From Actinomycetes bacterium (GTDB lineage: Bacteria; Actinomycetota; Acidimicrobiia; Acidimicrobiales; Palsa-688): DNA of 33,509 nt. Of this stretch, positions 21,990-30,332 are shown in pieces (positions within the stretch are counted from its first letter, which is position 1; every line of letters begins with the position of its first letter). Both the position numbers and the translations under genes were made by a program. Below the pieces are notes generated by a model. The model did not search any database. It worked only from the letters and a program-made list of their open reading frames with translations, and was not told where the DNA came from. Location: NCBI GenBank assembly GCA_021808785.1, contig JAKBAX010000010.1, positions 1-33,509 on the forward strand, given 5' to 3'.

Positions 21990-24428
21990 ATGCGCCAAGC
22001 CCTGAGTGACATTTCCGTCGTGGAGGTCGGCCACGGCGTAGCCACCGGATGGTGCGGCAAGGTGTTCGCCGATCTGGGCGCGGACGTGGTCAAGGTGGAA
22101 CCCCCCTCCGGCGACCCGCTGCGGACCGACCCGGGCGCATTCGCCCACCTCCACACCAACAAGCGCAGTTGCCCGCTTCCCACCGGCGGCCGCGAAGACC
22201 TGATCGAGCTGATCTCCGGGGCGGACCTGGTGATCGAAGCCCCGGGACGCGGCGGCTTGAGCGACTGGGGCGTCGACCGGGGCGCCCTCATCCGCAACCG
22301 CCCGGCGCAGGTCGTGACGGCTATCACCGGCTTCGGGCTGACGGGCCCCTATCGCGACTACCGCTGGTCCGACCTGGTGGCCCAGGCCTTCGCCGGGACC
22401 CTGGTCGTCGACGAGAAGGGTCCGGTCCGGTTGCCCTTGTCGGTGTGCGAGTGCAGCGTCGGGCACACCGCCGCCTTCGGCGGTCTGGCCGCCGTCCTGC
22501 GAGCCCGGGCCACCGGCATCGGAGCGGTGGTCGACTGCGCCGCGGTGGAGGCGGTGGCCGCCAACCCGATGCGGATGGGCCGCCACCTCGGCTGGGAGTA
22601 CCGCGGGCGGGTCGATCTCGAGCAGCAGCGGGTGGACAGCTCGTCCACTCTGCTCCCGCTTGGCACGTTCCCGTGTGCCGACGGGTACGTCGCCATGATG
22701 ATGACGCCCCAGCAGTTGGGCGAGATGCTCTCAGTGCTGGACAGCGATGAGCTCAGGGCCTTCTTCGCCCAGCCCGATGCCTTCTCCCGGCCCGACGCCA
22801 AGGAGGTCCTGGACGGCGTCCTCTACGCCTGGTTGCTGCCCCGGACCCGACAGGAGATCACCGACACCGCCCAGGCCGCGGGCTGGCCGGTGGCCCCCGT
22901 GCACGTCCCCGCCGAGCTGCTCGGCGCGGACCATCTCCACCAGCGCGGCTTTTGGACCCACGTGGCCGACGAGGGGCAAGGCCACCTGCTGTTGCCCGGA
23001 CCTCCGTACCGCTTCAGCGAAGGAGGCTGGAAGCTCCGACGTGGTGCGCCGCGCCTCGGCCAGGGAGACTCGCCGACCGGGTTTGCCGGCGGGTTGCAGG
23101 AGCCGGCGCCCGCCTTCGTGTCGACCGACCCCGACGCTCCTCCGCTGACCGGTATCCGGGTGCTGGACCTGACCACCGTCTGGTCCGGCCCTCTCTTCAC
23201 CATGCACTTGGCCGACCTGGGCGCCGAGGTGATCAGACTCGAGAGCCCCCGGGTGTTCCCGCCGACGACCAAAGGCTACCTACCCCGCCCGGATCCGCAG
23301 ATGCTCCTGAGCGTGGTCGTCGGCGGCTACGGTCCCCGCCAGGGAGATCGGCCCGACCGACCGTACAACCGTCACTCGATGAACAACTCGGTCTCTCGTG
23401 GCAAGCGGTCCTGCAGCATGGACGTCCGTGACCCGGAGCAGCGGGAGCTGTTCTTCCGGCTGGTGGCCCAGTCGGACGTGTTCGTCGAGAACCTCAAGGC
23501 CACGACCCTGCACCAGATGGGCATTCACGAATCGGAACTGCTGGAGGCCAACCCCCGTCTGGTCGTGGTCCGCATCCCTCCGGCCGGCCTCACCGGAGAC
23601 TGGGCCCACTACACCGGGTTCGGCGGGCAGTTCGACGGCCTCACCGGTTTCGCGTCGATGTGCGGCCACCGCAACACCGAATTGATGGAGACCCCTTCGA
23701 CCCAGCACATGGACAGTGCCACAGGTCCGGCCGCCACGTTCGCTCTGTTGGCCGCCCTCCACTACCGGGCCGCCACCGGCCGGGGCCAGGTGCTCGAGTT
23801 CGCCCAGATGGAGAATGTGCTGGCCCAGATGGGCGACATGTTCACCGACCTGCAACTGGGTAGGGCGCCCGAGCGCCTCGGCAACCGCGACCGCCACCTT
23901 GCGCCGCAAGGTCTGTACCCATGTTCGGACGGCCGCCTGCTCGCCCTCACGGTGATCGACCAGGCCGGTTGGATCGGTCTCTGCTCAGTCATGGACCGGC
24001 CGGACCTGGCCGACGATCCCCGCCTGTCGAGCGCGTCCGGGCGCCATGCTGCTCACGACGAGCTGGACCGGGCCATCTCGGCGTGGTCGTCCACCGTCAC
24101 CGCTGGCGCCGCCTTTCGAGCTCTGCAGGAGGTCGGGGTGGCGGCCGCCCCCCATCTCGACGAAGCCGCCTTCGCAGCCGACCCCCAGGTGATGGCCCGC
24201 GAGTGGATCCGGCCGCTCACCAGTCTCGATGTCGGCCCGTTTCCCCATCTGGGCCAGGCCGTGCGTGGCATTCCCCTGGCGTGGGAACGCGGTGCCCCGG
24301 TGCTCGGGCAGGACAACGAGTACGTATACCGGAGTCTGCTCGGCCTAAGCGTCCGGGAATACGAACTCCTGGTCGGACGTGGCGCCATCACCGAGAACTA
24401 CCTGGACGCCGAAGGCAATCCGTACTGA
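21990..24428 (+). CDS. Second tandem fused CaiB/BaiF CoA transferase
   Basis: This 812-residue protein has two class III CoA transferase units, about 1-375 (SDISVVEVGHGVATGW, LGADVVKVEPPSGDP) and about 386-805 (LTGIRVLDLTTVWSGP, LGAEVIRLESP). The second keeps the catalytic Asp in DSATG; the first has Glu at that site (ECSVG). It therefore mirrors the fusion at 18686, with a conserved C-terminal half and a degenerate N-terminal half. ATG 21990 starts 4 bp after the LLM stop; the longer track ORF is read-through. The pair may form one multi-subunit CoA transfer system or act on two successive acids. Confidence 0.9.
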   Translation: MRQALSDISVVEVGHGVATGWCGKVFADLGADVVKVEPPSGDPLRTDPGAFAHLHTNKRSCPLPTGGREDLIELISGADLVIEAPGRGGLSDWGVDRGALIRNRPAQVVTAITGFGLTGPYRDYRWSDLVAQAFAGTLVVDEKGPVRLPLSVCECSVGHTAAFGGLAAVLRARATGIGAVVDCAAVEAVAANPMRMGRHLGWEYRGRVDLEQQRVDSSSTLLPLGTFPCADGYVAMMMTPQQLGEMLSVLDSDELRAFFAQPDAFSRPDAKEVLDGVLYAWLLPRTRQEITDTAQAAGWPVAPVHVPAELLGADHLHQRGFWTHVADEGQGHLLLPGPPYRFSEGGWKLRRGAPRLGQGDSPTGFAGGLQEPAPAFVSTDPDAPPLTGIRVLDLTTVWSGPLFTMHLADLGAEVIRLESPRVFPPTTKGYLPRPDPQMLLSVVVGGYGPRQGDRPDRPYNRHSMNNSVSRGKRSCSMDVRDPEQRELFFRLVAQSDVFVENLKATTLHQMGIHESELLEANPRLVVVRIPPAGLTGDWAHYTGFGGQFDGLTGFASMCGHRNTELMETPSTQHMDSATGPAATFALLAALHYRAATGRGQVLEFAQMENVLAQMGDMFTDLQLGRAPERLGNRDRHLAPQGLYPCSDGRLLALTVIDQAGWIGLCSVMDRPDLADDPRLSSASGRHAAHDELDRAISAWSSTVTAGAAFRALQEVGVAAAPHLDEAAFAADPQVMAREWIRPLTSLDVGPFPHLGQAVRGIPLAWERGAPVLGQDNEYVYRSLLGLSVREYELLVGRGAITENYLDAEGNPY

Positions 24429-24446
24429 GTCCCGAAGGACAGTAGG

Positions 24447-24452
24447 TAGAAT
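24447..24452 (+). promoter_or_regulatory. Candidate -10 element of the solute-binding protein gene
   Basis: TAGAAT matches the -10 consensus at five of six positions within the 89-bp gap after the CaiB fusion. No convincing -35 is present at the right spacing. It would give a leader of about 60 nt before the ATG at 24518. Confidence 0.3.
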
Positions 24453-24517
24453 GTCATTGTGGAAGATCTCGATACGTGGTAGTTTCCGGCGTCAAACGCA
24501 ACCGGGGGTAGCTCCTG

Positions 24518-25765
24518 ATGGGTCTGAAACGGCTTCTCGTCGTCGCCGCGACTCTCGCGCTTATAGGCGCAGGATGCAGCAGCTCGAACAAGAAACCGAC
24601 AGGATCACCGACGACGACCGGCGGCCAGGCACCTACCGCTACTGCATACACGATCGGCCTGCTGACGGACCTCACGGGGCTGGCTTCCAGCGCTGAGTCG
24701 AGCACCCCGAATGGTGTCAAGGCGGGCGTCGGGCTGGCGAACGCCAGCGGCTACAACATCAAATACATAGTTGCTGACGCCCAGTCTTCCCCCGGCGGCG
24801 CCCTCTCTGCCGCCCAGAAGCTCGTGGAGCAGGACCATGTGTTCGCGGTGATCGCCGTATCAGGTCTGACGTTCGCCGCTGCGAGCTACCTCACCAGCCA
24901 CGACATCCCGGTGATCGGAGCCAATACCGACGGAACCGAGTGGATCACGGCACCAAACATGTTCTCCGTGTTCGGCACGGGCGATTATCACAAGGTCAGC
25001 ACCACGGCAGGGGCCATCTTCAAACTGCTCGGCGCCACCAACATCGCGTCCCTCGGTTACAGCATCGTGCCCAGCGCCAAGCTGTCGGCGGAAGGCTCAG
25101 CCGCGTCGGTGGAGGCCGCCGGTCTCAAGGTCGGATATCTGAACCCCAACTTCCCGTTCGGTGGCACGAACGTGGGACCGACCGTCATCGCCATGAAGAA
25201 CGCCAAAGTCGACGGCTTCACCGGGTCGGTAGAGGAGAACACCAGTTTCGCCATCGCCGAGGGGATGCGCCAAGCCGGGGCCCCCCTGAAGGTAGCCCTC
25301 TTCTCCGTCGGGTACGGAGGTGATCTGTACTCCGCCGGCCCGGGCGCGGAGCAGGCTGCTCAGAACGGCTATTTCTCCGTCAGCTACGAGCCGGTCGAGA
25401 TGCATACGGCCGCCACCGAACGGCTACAGAAGGCCCTCGCGACCTACGCCGGCATCACCCAGGACCCCACCCTCAATGAGTACATCGGTTACGCATCGGT
25501 GAACGCTTTTACCAAGGGACTGCAGGCGGCCGGGCCCAATCCGACCCAGGCCACGTTCATCAAGGCCATGCTCAGCATCCGGTCATACAACGCGGATGGT
25601 CTGTTCGGCTCTCACAGCGTCGGGTTCGCCCTGGACCAGCGGGGCATCGTGGGCGGCGCCGACAACTGCATCTGGTTGGCCCGCTTCGCCGGTACGACAT
25701 TCCACCTGGTCCAGGGGGCCGAGCCGATCTGCGGGACCAATATCCCGGGCAAGACCGTGTCCTGA
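24518..25765 (+). CDS. ABC-type solute-binding lipoprotein, branched-chain amino acid (LivJ) class
   Basis: This 415-residue protein has a lipoprotein signal peptide, MGLKRLLVVAATLALIGAGC, with the lipobox Cys20, then a Ser/Thr/Gly linker. The mature part starts YTIGLLTDLTG and continues with a type I periplasmic-binding fold of the Leu/Ile/Val receptor class. Members of this class also bind aromatic acids, urea and amides. It is expected at the outer face of the membrane, capturing a substrate for an ABC importer. No permease or ATPase gene is in the window, so it is an orphan here. It is last in the plus-strand unit and ends before a convergent amidohydrolase. Confidence 0.9.
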   Translation: MGLKRLLVVAATLALIGAGCSSSNKKPTGSPTTTGGQAPTATAYTIGLLTDLTGLASSAESSTPNGVKAGVGLANASGYNIKYIVADAQSSPGGALSAAQKLVEQDHVFAVIAVSGLTFAAASYLTSHDIPVIGANTDGTEWITAPNMFSVFGTGDYHKVSTTAGAIFKLLGATNIASLGYSIVPSAKLSAEGSAASVEAAGLKVGYLNPNFPFGGTNVGPTVIAMKNAKVDGFTGSVEENTSFAIAEGMRQAGAPLKVALFSVGYGGDLYSAGPGAEQAAQNGYFSVSYEPVEMHTAATERLQKALATYAGITQDPTLNEYIGYASVNAFTKGLQAAGPNPTQATFIKAMLSIRSYNADGLFGSHSVGFALDQRGIVGGADNCIWLARFAGTTFHLVQGAEPICGTNIPGKTVS

Positions 25766-25830
25766 ATCGGCAGCGGTATACCCCTCCTGCCGAAGTGGCG
25801 GACTCAGAATCTGTCTTGAAGAGTCGAGGC

Positions 25831-25910
25831 GAGGAGATGGCGGCCATTGGTCAGACATTTAAAGGGAGACAGATAACACGAGATATGAGTCGAATGGCCG
25901 CTGTCTCCTC
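25831..25910. repeat. Long imperfect inverted repeat between convergent genes
   Basis: Arms GAGGAGATGGCGGCCATT (25831-25848) and AATGGCCGCTGTCTCCTC (25893-25910) pair at 16 of 18 positions around a 44-nt A-rich loop. It lies in the noncoding gap between the solute-binding gene and the minus-strand amidohydrolase. It could act as a bidirectional terminator or be a remnant of a small mobile element. The flanking DNA is visibly less GC-rich than the genes. Confidence 0.6.
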
Positions 25911-25954
25911 TCCAATCTCCTTCTTCACGACAGCTTCTCAGGCCCATAAGCAGG

Positions 25955-27217
25955 CTAATCCCAGATGCCGGTGCGGAAGGCCCAGGACTGGGCCACCCCC
26001 TCCTCGGGAACGTGAGCGAGCGGCTGCATGACAGCGTCCACGGAGGGACCTATCCGACGGACCGTGCGCCTCAACGCATGTTCGTCGAAACCGTAGCACC
26101 GGACGGCATTCTCGCCGACGATCGCCATCGCCTCCGATTTCGGTATCCCGCTGAGGGCGAGCCGGAGGCTGTCCATGGTCCAGGGCCAGGTACCTTCGGT
26201 GTGCGGGTAGTCAGAGCCCCACATCAGCCGATCGAGTCCGATGTCGTGTCGGTTCTCGCATTCGGCCCGGGAGAGAAAGCTCCCGCCGACGTAGCAACTC
26301 TGCCCGAAGTACTCGCTCGGCGGCTTCGGAAGGAACGCCCGCAGGCCTTCGGAAATCCTGGAGCGGTAGATCGAATCGAGCTCCTCGAGTGTCGGCCGGA
26401 CCCAGTGCGCCCGTTGCTCCGTAACCACGAGGCGCAGGCGGGGAAACCGTTCGAATACCCCCGAGAAGATCAGGAACCAGAGCGTCCGGCGGCTCAGGAA
26501 GTCGGTCTCGGCCAGTATCAACCCGACCTCCTCCGGTCCGCCTCCGTAGAATTGGCCGGCGCTTCCATGGAGGTTGAGAGGAGCGTCGAGATCCTGGCAG
26601 ACCGCCCAGAGGCGGTCGTAGTCTCGATCGTTGTACTTCACGGCCAGATCGCCGACCGGGGGCAGTGACACGCCCCCTTTGAGACCGAGAGACACTGCGA
26701 GCTGCACCTCCTGCACCGCCGCGTCGATTCCCTCCCGCATCGGAAGCACGGCTACGCCATGGTGTCGGGCCGGCTCTTCGCTGCAGAGGTCCGCCAGCCA
26801 GCGGTTATAGGCGCGGGGTCCGGCCAATCGCTCCTCCGACGAGGCCTCCCATCGCAGTGGATCACTGGTCCCGCCGCCTATGGCAGGGTAGCGGCCGAAG
26901 GGCACGCCCCCTTGGGGGAAGATGACCTCGCCCGCTACGCCATCGGCATCGAGATCCTGACGCCGTACGGTGGTGTCCCAGAGCCCACTCGTTTCCGATC
27001 TCGTGCCGGCGCCGCCGAGACGCATCCGACCCGATCCGAGTCGGGCGTCGAAGCGCTCGACCTGCGATGTGTATTCGTCGAATCGGGACCGCACAGCCGG
27101 GTCGAGATACGGCCTGTAGTCGGCGATTCCCTCAGGGCCGGCGTGGCAGTCGACCGACACGATCAACATCCGACCTGCAGGCGATTCCCGCGGAACGGCA
27201 GCTACTCCTGTGGACAC
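25955..27217 (-). CDS. Amidohydrolase-2 family metal-dependent hydrolase
   Basis: This 420-residue TIM-barrel protein has VSVDCHAGPE near the N-terminus, the mid-barrel NLHGSAGQ, VVTEQRAHWVRPTLEELD, and WGSDYPHTEGTWP with the metal Asp. It is a third distinct subgroup of this superfamily in the window. The track starts at 27259; GTG 27217 is preferred because AAAGGA lies 6 bp upstream, and ATG 27169 (MLIVSVD) is a further option. It converges on the solute-binding gene and diverges from the alpha/beta-hydrolase-like gene across a 138-bp gap. Substrate unknown. Confidence 0.87.
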   Translation of the reverse strand: MSTGVAAVPRESPAGRMLIVSVDCHAGPEGIADYRPYLDPAVRSRFDEYTSQVERFDARLGSGRMRLGGAGTRSETSGLWDTTVRRQDLDADGVAGEVIFPQGGVPFGRYPAIGGGTSDPLRWEASSEERLAGPRAYNRWLADLCSEEPARHHGVAVLPMREGIDAAVQEVQLAVSLGLKGGVSLPPVGDLAVKYNDRDYDRLWAVCQDLDAPLNLHGSAGQFYGGGPEEVGLILAETDFLSRRTLWFLIFSGVFERFPRLRLVVTEQRAHWVRPTLEELDSIYRSRISEGLRAFLPKPPSEYFGQSCYVGGSFLSRAECENRHDIGLDRLMWGSDYPHTEGTWPWTMDSLRLALSGIPKSEAMAIVGENAVRCYGFDEHALRRTVRRIGPSVDAVMQPLAHVPEEGVAQSWAFRTGIWD

Positions 27218-27355
27218 GAACGATCCTTTCGCCAAAGGGAGCCTCGGCCCGAGCGGCACTGGACACAGTATGATCGGCTCATGGGAGGCGGTGGGTCACA
27301 TCACGGTTCCTCTCGAACCGACAGCATGCTAGGTCGGCCGGCGGAGGTTCGGGGC

Positions 27356-28144
27356 GTGAGTATCCTGACGGACACGGCCCGCGGGGTGGAGTTCGAGGTG
27401 CTGGAGGAGGGCGACGGCGATCCAGTGGTGCTCCTGCCGTCGGCCCAACGAGGGGCCGCCGATTTCACCCTTCTGCAGACGGCCCTGTCAGCAGCCGGTT
27501 ACCGTTCGATCGCGGTCAATCTGCGAGGCGCCGGGCGCAGTACGCCCCCACCGGCGGCAATGACGTTGCGTGACCATGCCGATGACGTCGCCTTTGTGAT
27601 CCGACAAGTTGCGAGCGGGCCCGCCCACGTAGTGGGACACGCCCTCGGCAACGTGGTGGCGCGGGCGACTGCAAGCTATCGACCCGAGGTGGTGGCCTCG
27701 GTTGTGGTGATGCCGTGTGGGGGCCATTCGCTCGCCACGTACCCCGTTGCCGACGAGGTGCTCTCTGCGTTCTCACGCTGTCACGATCGGTCGCTGTCGC
27801 GCGAGGAACGCCTCGAGGCGCTCCAGACTGCCTTCTTTGCCCCCGGCAACGATCCGAGCCCCTGGTTGAACGGGTGGTGGCCGAGCGCCGGGTCAGGCGC
27901 CATAGGAACTGCCGACCCCGACGAGTGGTGGCACGCCGGCGACACGCCGCTGCTGATCGTCCAACCACTGGACGACGCTATGGCACCGATCGGCGTGGGT
28001 AGGGACGCCGCGGCGGCCCTCGGCCGACGGGCCACTTACGTGGAGATACCGCATTGCGGCCACGCCATCCTTCCCGAGCAACCCGATCTGGTGGCCCAAC
28101 ACGTAATAGACTTCCTCCGAGCCCAACCCGCCGTTCGACCGTGA
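27356..28144 (+). CDS. Alpha/beta-hydrolase fold protein lacking the nucleophile Ser
   Basis: This 262-residue protein has the alpha/beta hydrolase fold: VVLLPSAQRGAADF, NLRGAGRS near 55-62, and a late IPHCGHAILPEQPD. The nucleophile elbow reads GHALGN, with Ala96 where Ser is expected (codon GCC at 27641). Candidate Asp206/207 and His236 remain. It may be a noncatalytic relative, or use another chemistry. GTG 27356 is chosen since GGAGG lies 8 bp upstream; the in-frame ATG at 27326 is an alternative. The stop overlaps the next SDR start (GTGA). It diverges from the amidohydrolase. Confidence 0.82.
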   Translation: MSILTDTARGVEFEVLEEGDGDPVVLLPSAQRGAADFTLLQTALSAAGYRSIAVNLRGAGRSTPPPAAMTLRDHADDVAFVIRQVASGPAHVVGHALGNVVARATASYRPEVVASVVVMPCGGHSLATYPVADEVLSAFSRCHDRSLSREERLEALQTAFFAPGNDPSPWLNGWWPSAGSGAIGTADPDEWWHAGDTPLLIVQPLDDAMAPIGVGRDAAAALGRRATYVEIPHCGHAILPEQPDLVAQHVIDFLRAQPAVRP

Positions 28145-28941
28145 GGGACCTCTTCGGGCTCGAAGGCGAGCCAGCCCTAGTCGTAGGTGGCGGCTACGGA
28201 AGTGGACGCCTTCTAGCTATTCTCCTCGCTCGGGCGGGTGCCCGTGTGGCCGTCGCCGACATTGACAGAGAGCGGGCCGCGAGCGTGGCAGCCGAGGTTG
28301 GCGGTCATGCCATAGTCGCCGACGTGCGTTCGGCCGAGGCAGCCGTCGCCGCCGTGGACGAAGCCCACGAGGTCCTCGGCGGACTTACCCGCGTGGCCAA
28401 CATCGTCGGTCTGGTCGACATGAGGCCATTCGCGACGACCGACCCGGCCCAATGGGAGGCGCAGCTGCGCCTCAATCTCCTATCGCAGGTCAACGTCTGC
28501 CATGCATCCGGCCGCCACCTCCTCGCCGACGGGCGAGGAGGAGCGATCGCCATGGTTGCTTCGGTGAGCGGTATTTATGGGGCGCGCAACCAGGCGATAT
28601 ATGGCGCCAGCAAGGCCGGTGTCATGTCGCTGGCTCGCACCCTGGCCGACGAGTGGGGTCGCCACGGGGTCCGCGTAAACTGCGTGGCGCCCGACATCAC
28701 CGCCGTACCCCGCCTCACGGACGCGATCGATGTCCCTCTCGACGAGGCGCTGGCTACCATGGATGCAATGGCGGCTGAGGAGGGAGTTCCCCTGCGGCGC
28801 ATGGGGAGGGCCCACGAGATCGCCGGCCCCCTTCTATTCCTTCTATCGGACCTCTCGTCGTTCATGACCGGGCAGACGCTCGTGGTCGACGGCGGAACGA
28901 TCGTGCATTTTCCCCACCGCACCGGTGGCGATCAAACCTAG
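28141..28941 (+). CDS. SDR family oxidoreductase
   Basis: This 266-residue SDR has the Gly-rich loop VVGGGYGSGR (14-23), ADID near 39-42, Ser141/143 in VASVSG, and the YGASK pair Tyr154/Lys158, with a C-terminal GQTLVVDGG. NNAG is replaced by ANIVG. The start is GTG 28141, overlapping the previous stop by 4 bp, so it is translated with the alpha/beta-hydrolase-like protein. It is the last intact gene before the decayed region; its TAG stop is followed directly by the VOC remnant. Confidence 0.9.
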   Translation: MRDLFGLEGEPALVVGGGYGSGRLLAILLARAGARVAVADIDRERAASVAAEVGGHAIVADVRSAEAAVAAVDEAHEVLGGLTRVANIVGLVDMRPFATTDPAQWEAQLRLNLLSQVNVCHASGRHLLADGRGGAIAMVASVSGIYGARNQAIYGASKAGVMSLARTLADEWGRHGVRVNCVAPDITAVPRLTDAIDVPLDEALATMDAMAAEEGVPLRRMGRAHEIAGPLLFLLSDLSSFMTGQTLVVDGGTIVHFPHRTGGDQT

Positions 28942-28944
28942 AGA

Positions 28945-29237
28945 AGCGGTTCGAAATAGCGGTTCCGGACGCCCTCGTCGAGCAGTCCTGGCCGGACAGC
29001 CGGTTCTGCTACTTCCAGATGGGAATCTTGGGATCGACATTCGCGCCGCCGCCGACGCCTGGTCGAAGCCTTCGGAGTCTGCCCTTTCGTCCTGTACCCC
29101 ACCGTCGATGCCGACTAGTGCTTCAGTGGCACGGAGGCAGCCATCACCATCCAGACCGCCACGAGCTGGGCTGGGCCAGTTCGGATCGAGTTGGTGAAGC
29201 AGCATTGTGATCGCCCGAGCATCATCCGCGAGCCGCT
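28945..29237 (+). pseudogene. VOC (glyoxalase/dioxygenase) family remnant
   Basis: Pieces of a VOC-family protein are spread over three frames: VPDALVEQSWPDSRFCYFQMGI, then DIRAAADAW, then FGVCPFVLYPTVDAD, an in-frame TAG at 29116, and AGPVRIELVKQH with a PSIIRE tail. The order and spacing match a VOC N-terminal half, with at least two frameshifts. The reading stops abruptly where the epoxide hydrolase remnant begins. It cannot make a functional protein. Family assignment is by motif recall and moderately sure. Confidence 0.65.
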
Positions 29238-29499
29238 CTGGGGGCTACCAGGCCCAGCAGTCGACACGGACGCCGCCACTCGCCTACGCCCTCACTGATT
29301 CCCCGATAAGCCAGATGGCATGGATCACTGAGAAATTCTGGGCCTGTACGGCTAGCGGCGGCGATCCGTACAGGACCTTCAACCAAAGATCAGCTCCTTG
29401 GCAGTGTCACGGTGTAGTGGCTGACCGCCACAGGGGCGTCCTCGGCACGCTCCACTGGGAGGCCGCTGCCCTGTACCGTGCCATCAAGTGGGAGGAACA
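29233..29499 (+). pseudogene. Epoxide hydrolase (EHN type) C-terminal remnant
   Basis: LAYALTDSPISQMAWITEKF is the conserved C-terminal block of EHN-type epoxide hydrolases. It continues in a different frame as DQLLGSVTV, an in-frame TAG at 29415 where Tyr is expected, then WLTATGASSAR, and returns to the first frame as LHWEAAALYRAIKWEEQ. That gives two or more frameshifts plus a nonsense codon. The N-terminal and catalytic Asp regions are gone, as is the last section. It joins a CMD-like ORF at 29500. Confidence 0.75.
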
Positions 29500-29772
29500 A
29501 TGCCTAGGCCATACCTCACGCCAGCCGGAGCGAAGGCAGCAACCGAGATGTTCGGCGATGGTGGTCCCGAACAGATGGAGGAGAACGCCAAGCGGTGGGA
29601 GACCAGAGTCGACGAGAGCTGGTCGGCGATCATCACCAGGTACGTGATCAATGGTATGTATTCCCGCAACGTGATACCGACGTCCGCCCGGGAACTTTGT
29701 GCCGTGGCCGCCCTGACGGTCCTCGGCCGGTCGAGAGAGCTCGAGCATCACATCCGTATCGCGCTGAAGACG
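29500..29772 (+). pseudogene. Carboxymuconolactone decarboxylase (CMD) family fragment
   Basis: ATG 29500, behind a GGAGG site, opens about 90 residues with the CMD-type signature ESWSAIITRYVINGMYSRN and ARELCAVAALTVLGRSRELEHHI. The similarity ends near IALKT, around 29770. Beyond that the frame runs antisense through the deacylase fragment to a stop at 29967. The gene is 3'-truncated at the join. CMD enzymes act in aromatic ring-cleavage or peroxide-related chemistry; this copy is unlikely to work. Confidence 0.65.
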
Positions 29773-30183
29773 AAGGCGGTCGAGGTAGTCGGCGGTAGAG
29801 GTCCAGTCCCATGGAACGCCGGATTCCAACGCGGATACCGGCATGCCCTCGACTCTGGCCAACATCGGCAGCAGATAGCTGGCCGCCTCCCGGTCGAGCG
29901 GAGCCACGCTGAAACCGCAGTTACCGCCGACCACCGTCGTCACTCCGTGCAGAGGCGACGGGGTTAGGGCCGTGTCCCAGAAACCCTGGACATCCAGGTG
30001 GGTGTGGACGTCGATGAAGCCGGGCGCCACAACCAGGCCGTCGGCGTCGATGATGCGCCTCGCTCCACCTACGGAACACCCGATCGCGGTGACCCGGGCG
30101 CCGTCGATCGCCACATCAGCGGTGCGCCGCGCGCTTCCAGTTCCGTCCACGACGTGACCACCACGTATCACCAGGTCATGCAT
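29773..30183 (-). pseudogene. D-aminoacylase-type deacylase, N-terminal fragment
   Basis: ATG 30183 has GGAGGGG upstream and starts MHDLVIRGGHVVDG, then APGFIDVHTHLDVQGFWD with the HxH metal ligands, VVGGNCGFSVAPLD and PWDWTSTADYLDRL. It aligns with about the first 140 residues of the intact deacylase at 4225-5955. After DYLDRL the frame runs antisense through the CMD fragment and ends at 29407. The catalytic barrel is mostly lost. The tail-to-tail join with the CMD fragment near 29770 marks a rearrangement breakpoint. Confidence 0.85.
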
Positions 30184-30207
30184 GTAGCCCCTCCATTACG
30201 GGTACGA

Positions 30208-30332
30208 TCAAAAGCCATCAGGTGACCCTTCCACGAACTGTACGTACTCAGACGGATGCACCGTGTCGGCGTACATGTTAAGTGCAGGAATTTGCAAAAT
30301 ATCCGGCTTCACCCCGAATCCACCTCTGCCGG
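30208..30332 (-). other. Unassigned short coding-like stretch
   Basis: Between the two broken minus-strand genes one frame reads GVKPDILQIPALNMYADTV and HPSEYVQFVEGSPDG before a stop at 30208. It looks protein-like, but I do not recognise the family. It may be the tail of another lost gene. The base composition is less GC-rich than in the intact genes. Confidence 0.3.

Noticed and set aside
29207-29647. Treating the 146-residue ORF as an intact gene
   Set aside because: It joins an epoxide hydrolase C-terminal block to unrelated frames; the conserved order is recovered only by switching frames, so it is a remnant.
29407-30183. Treating the 258-residue minus ORF as a complete deacylase
   Set aside because: Only the first 140 or so residues match the family, against 576 in the intact relative; the rest is antisense to the CMD fragment.
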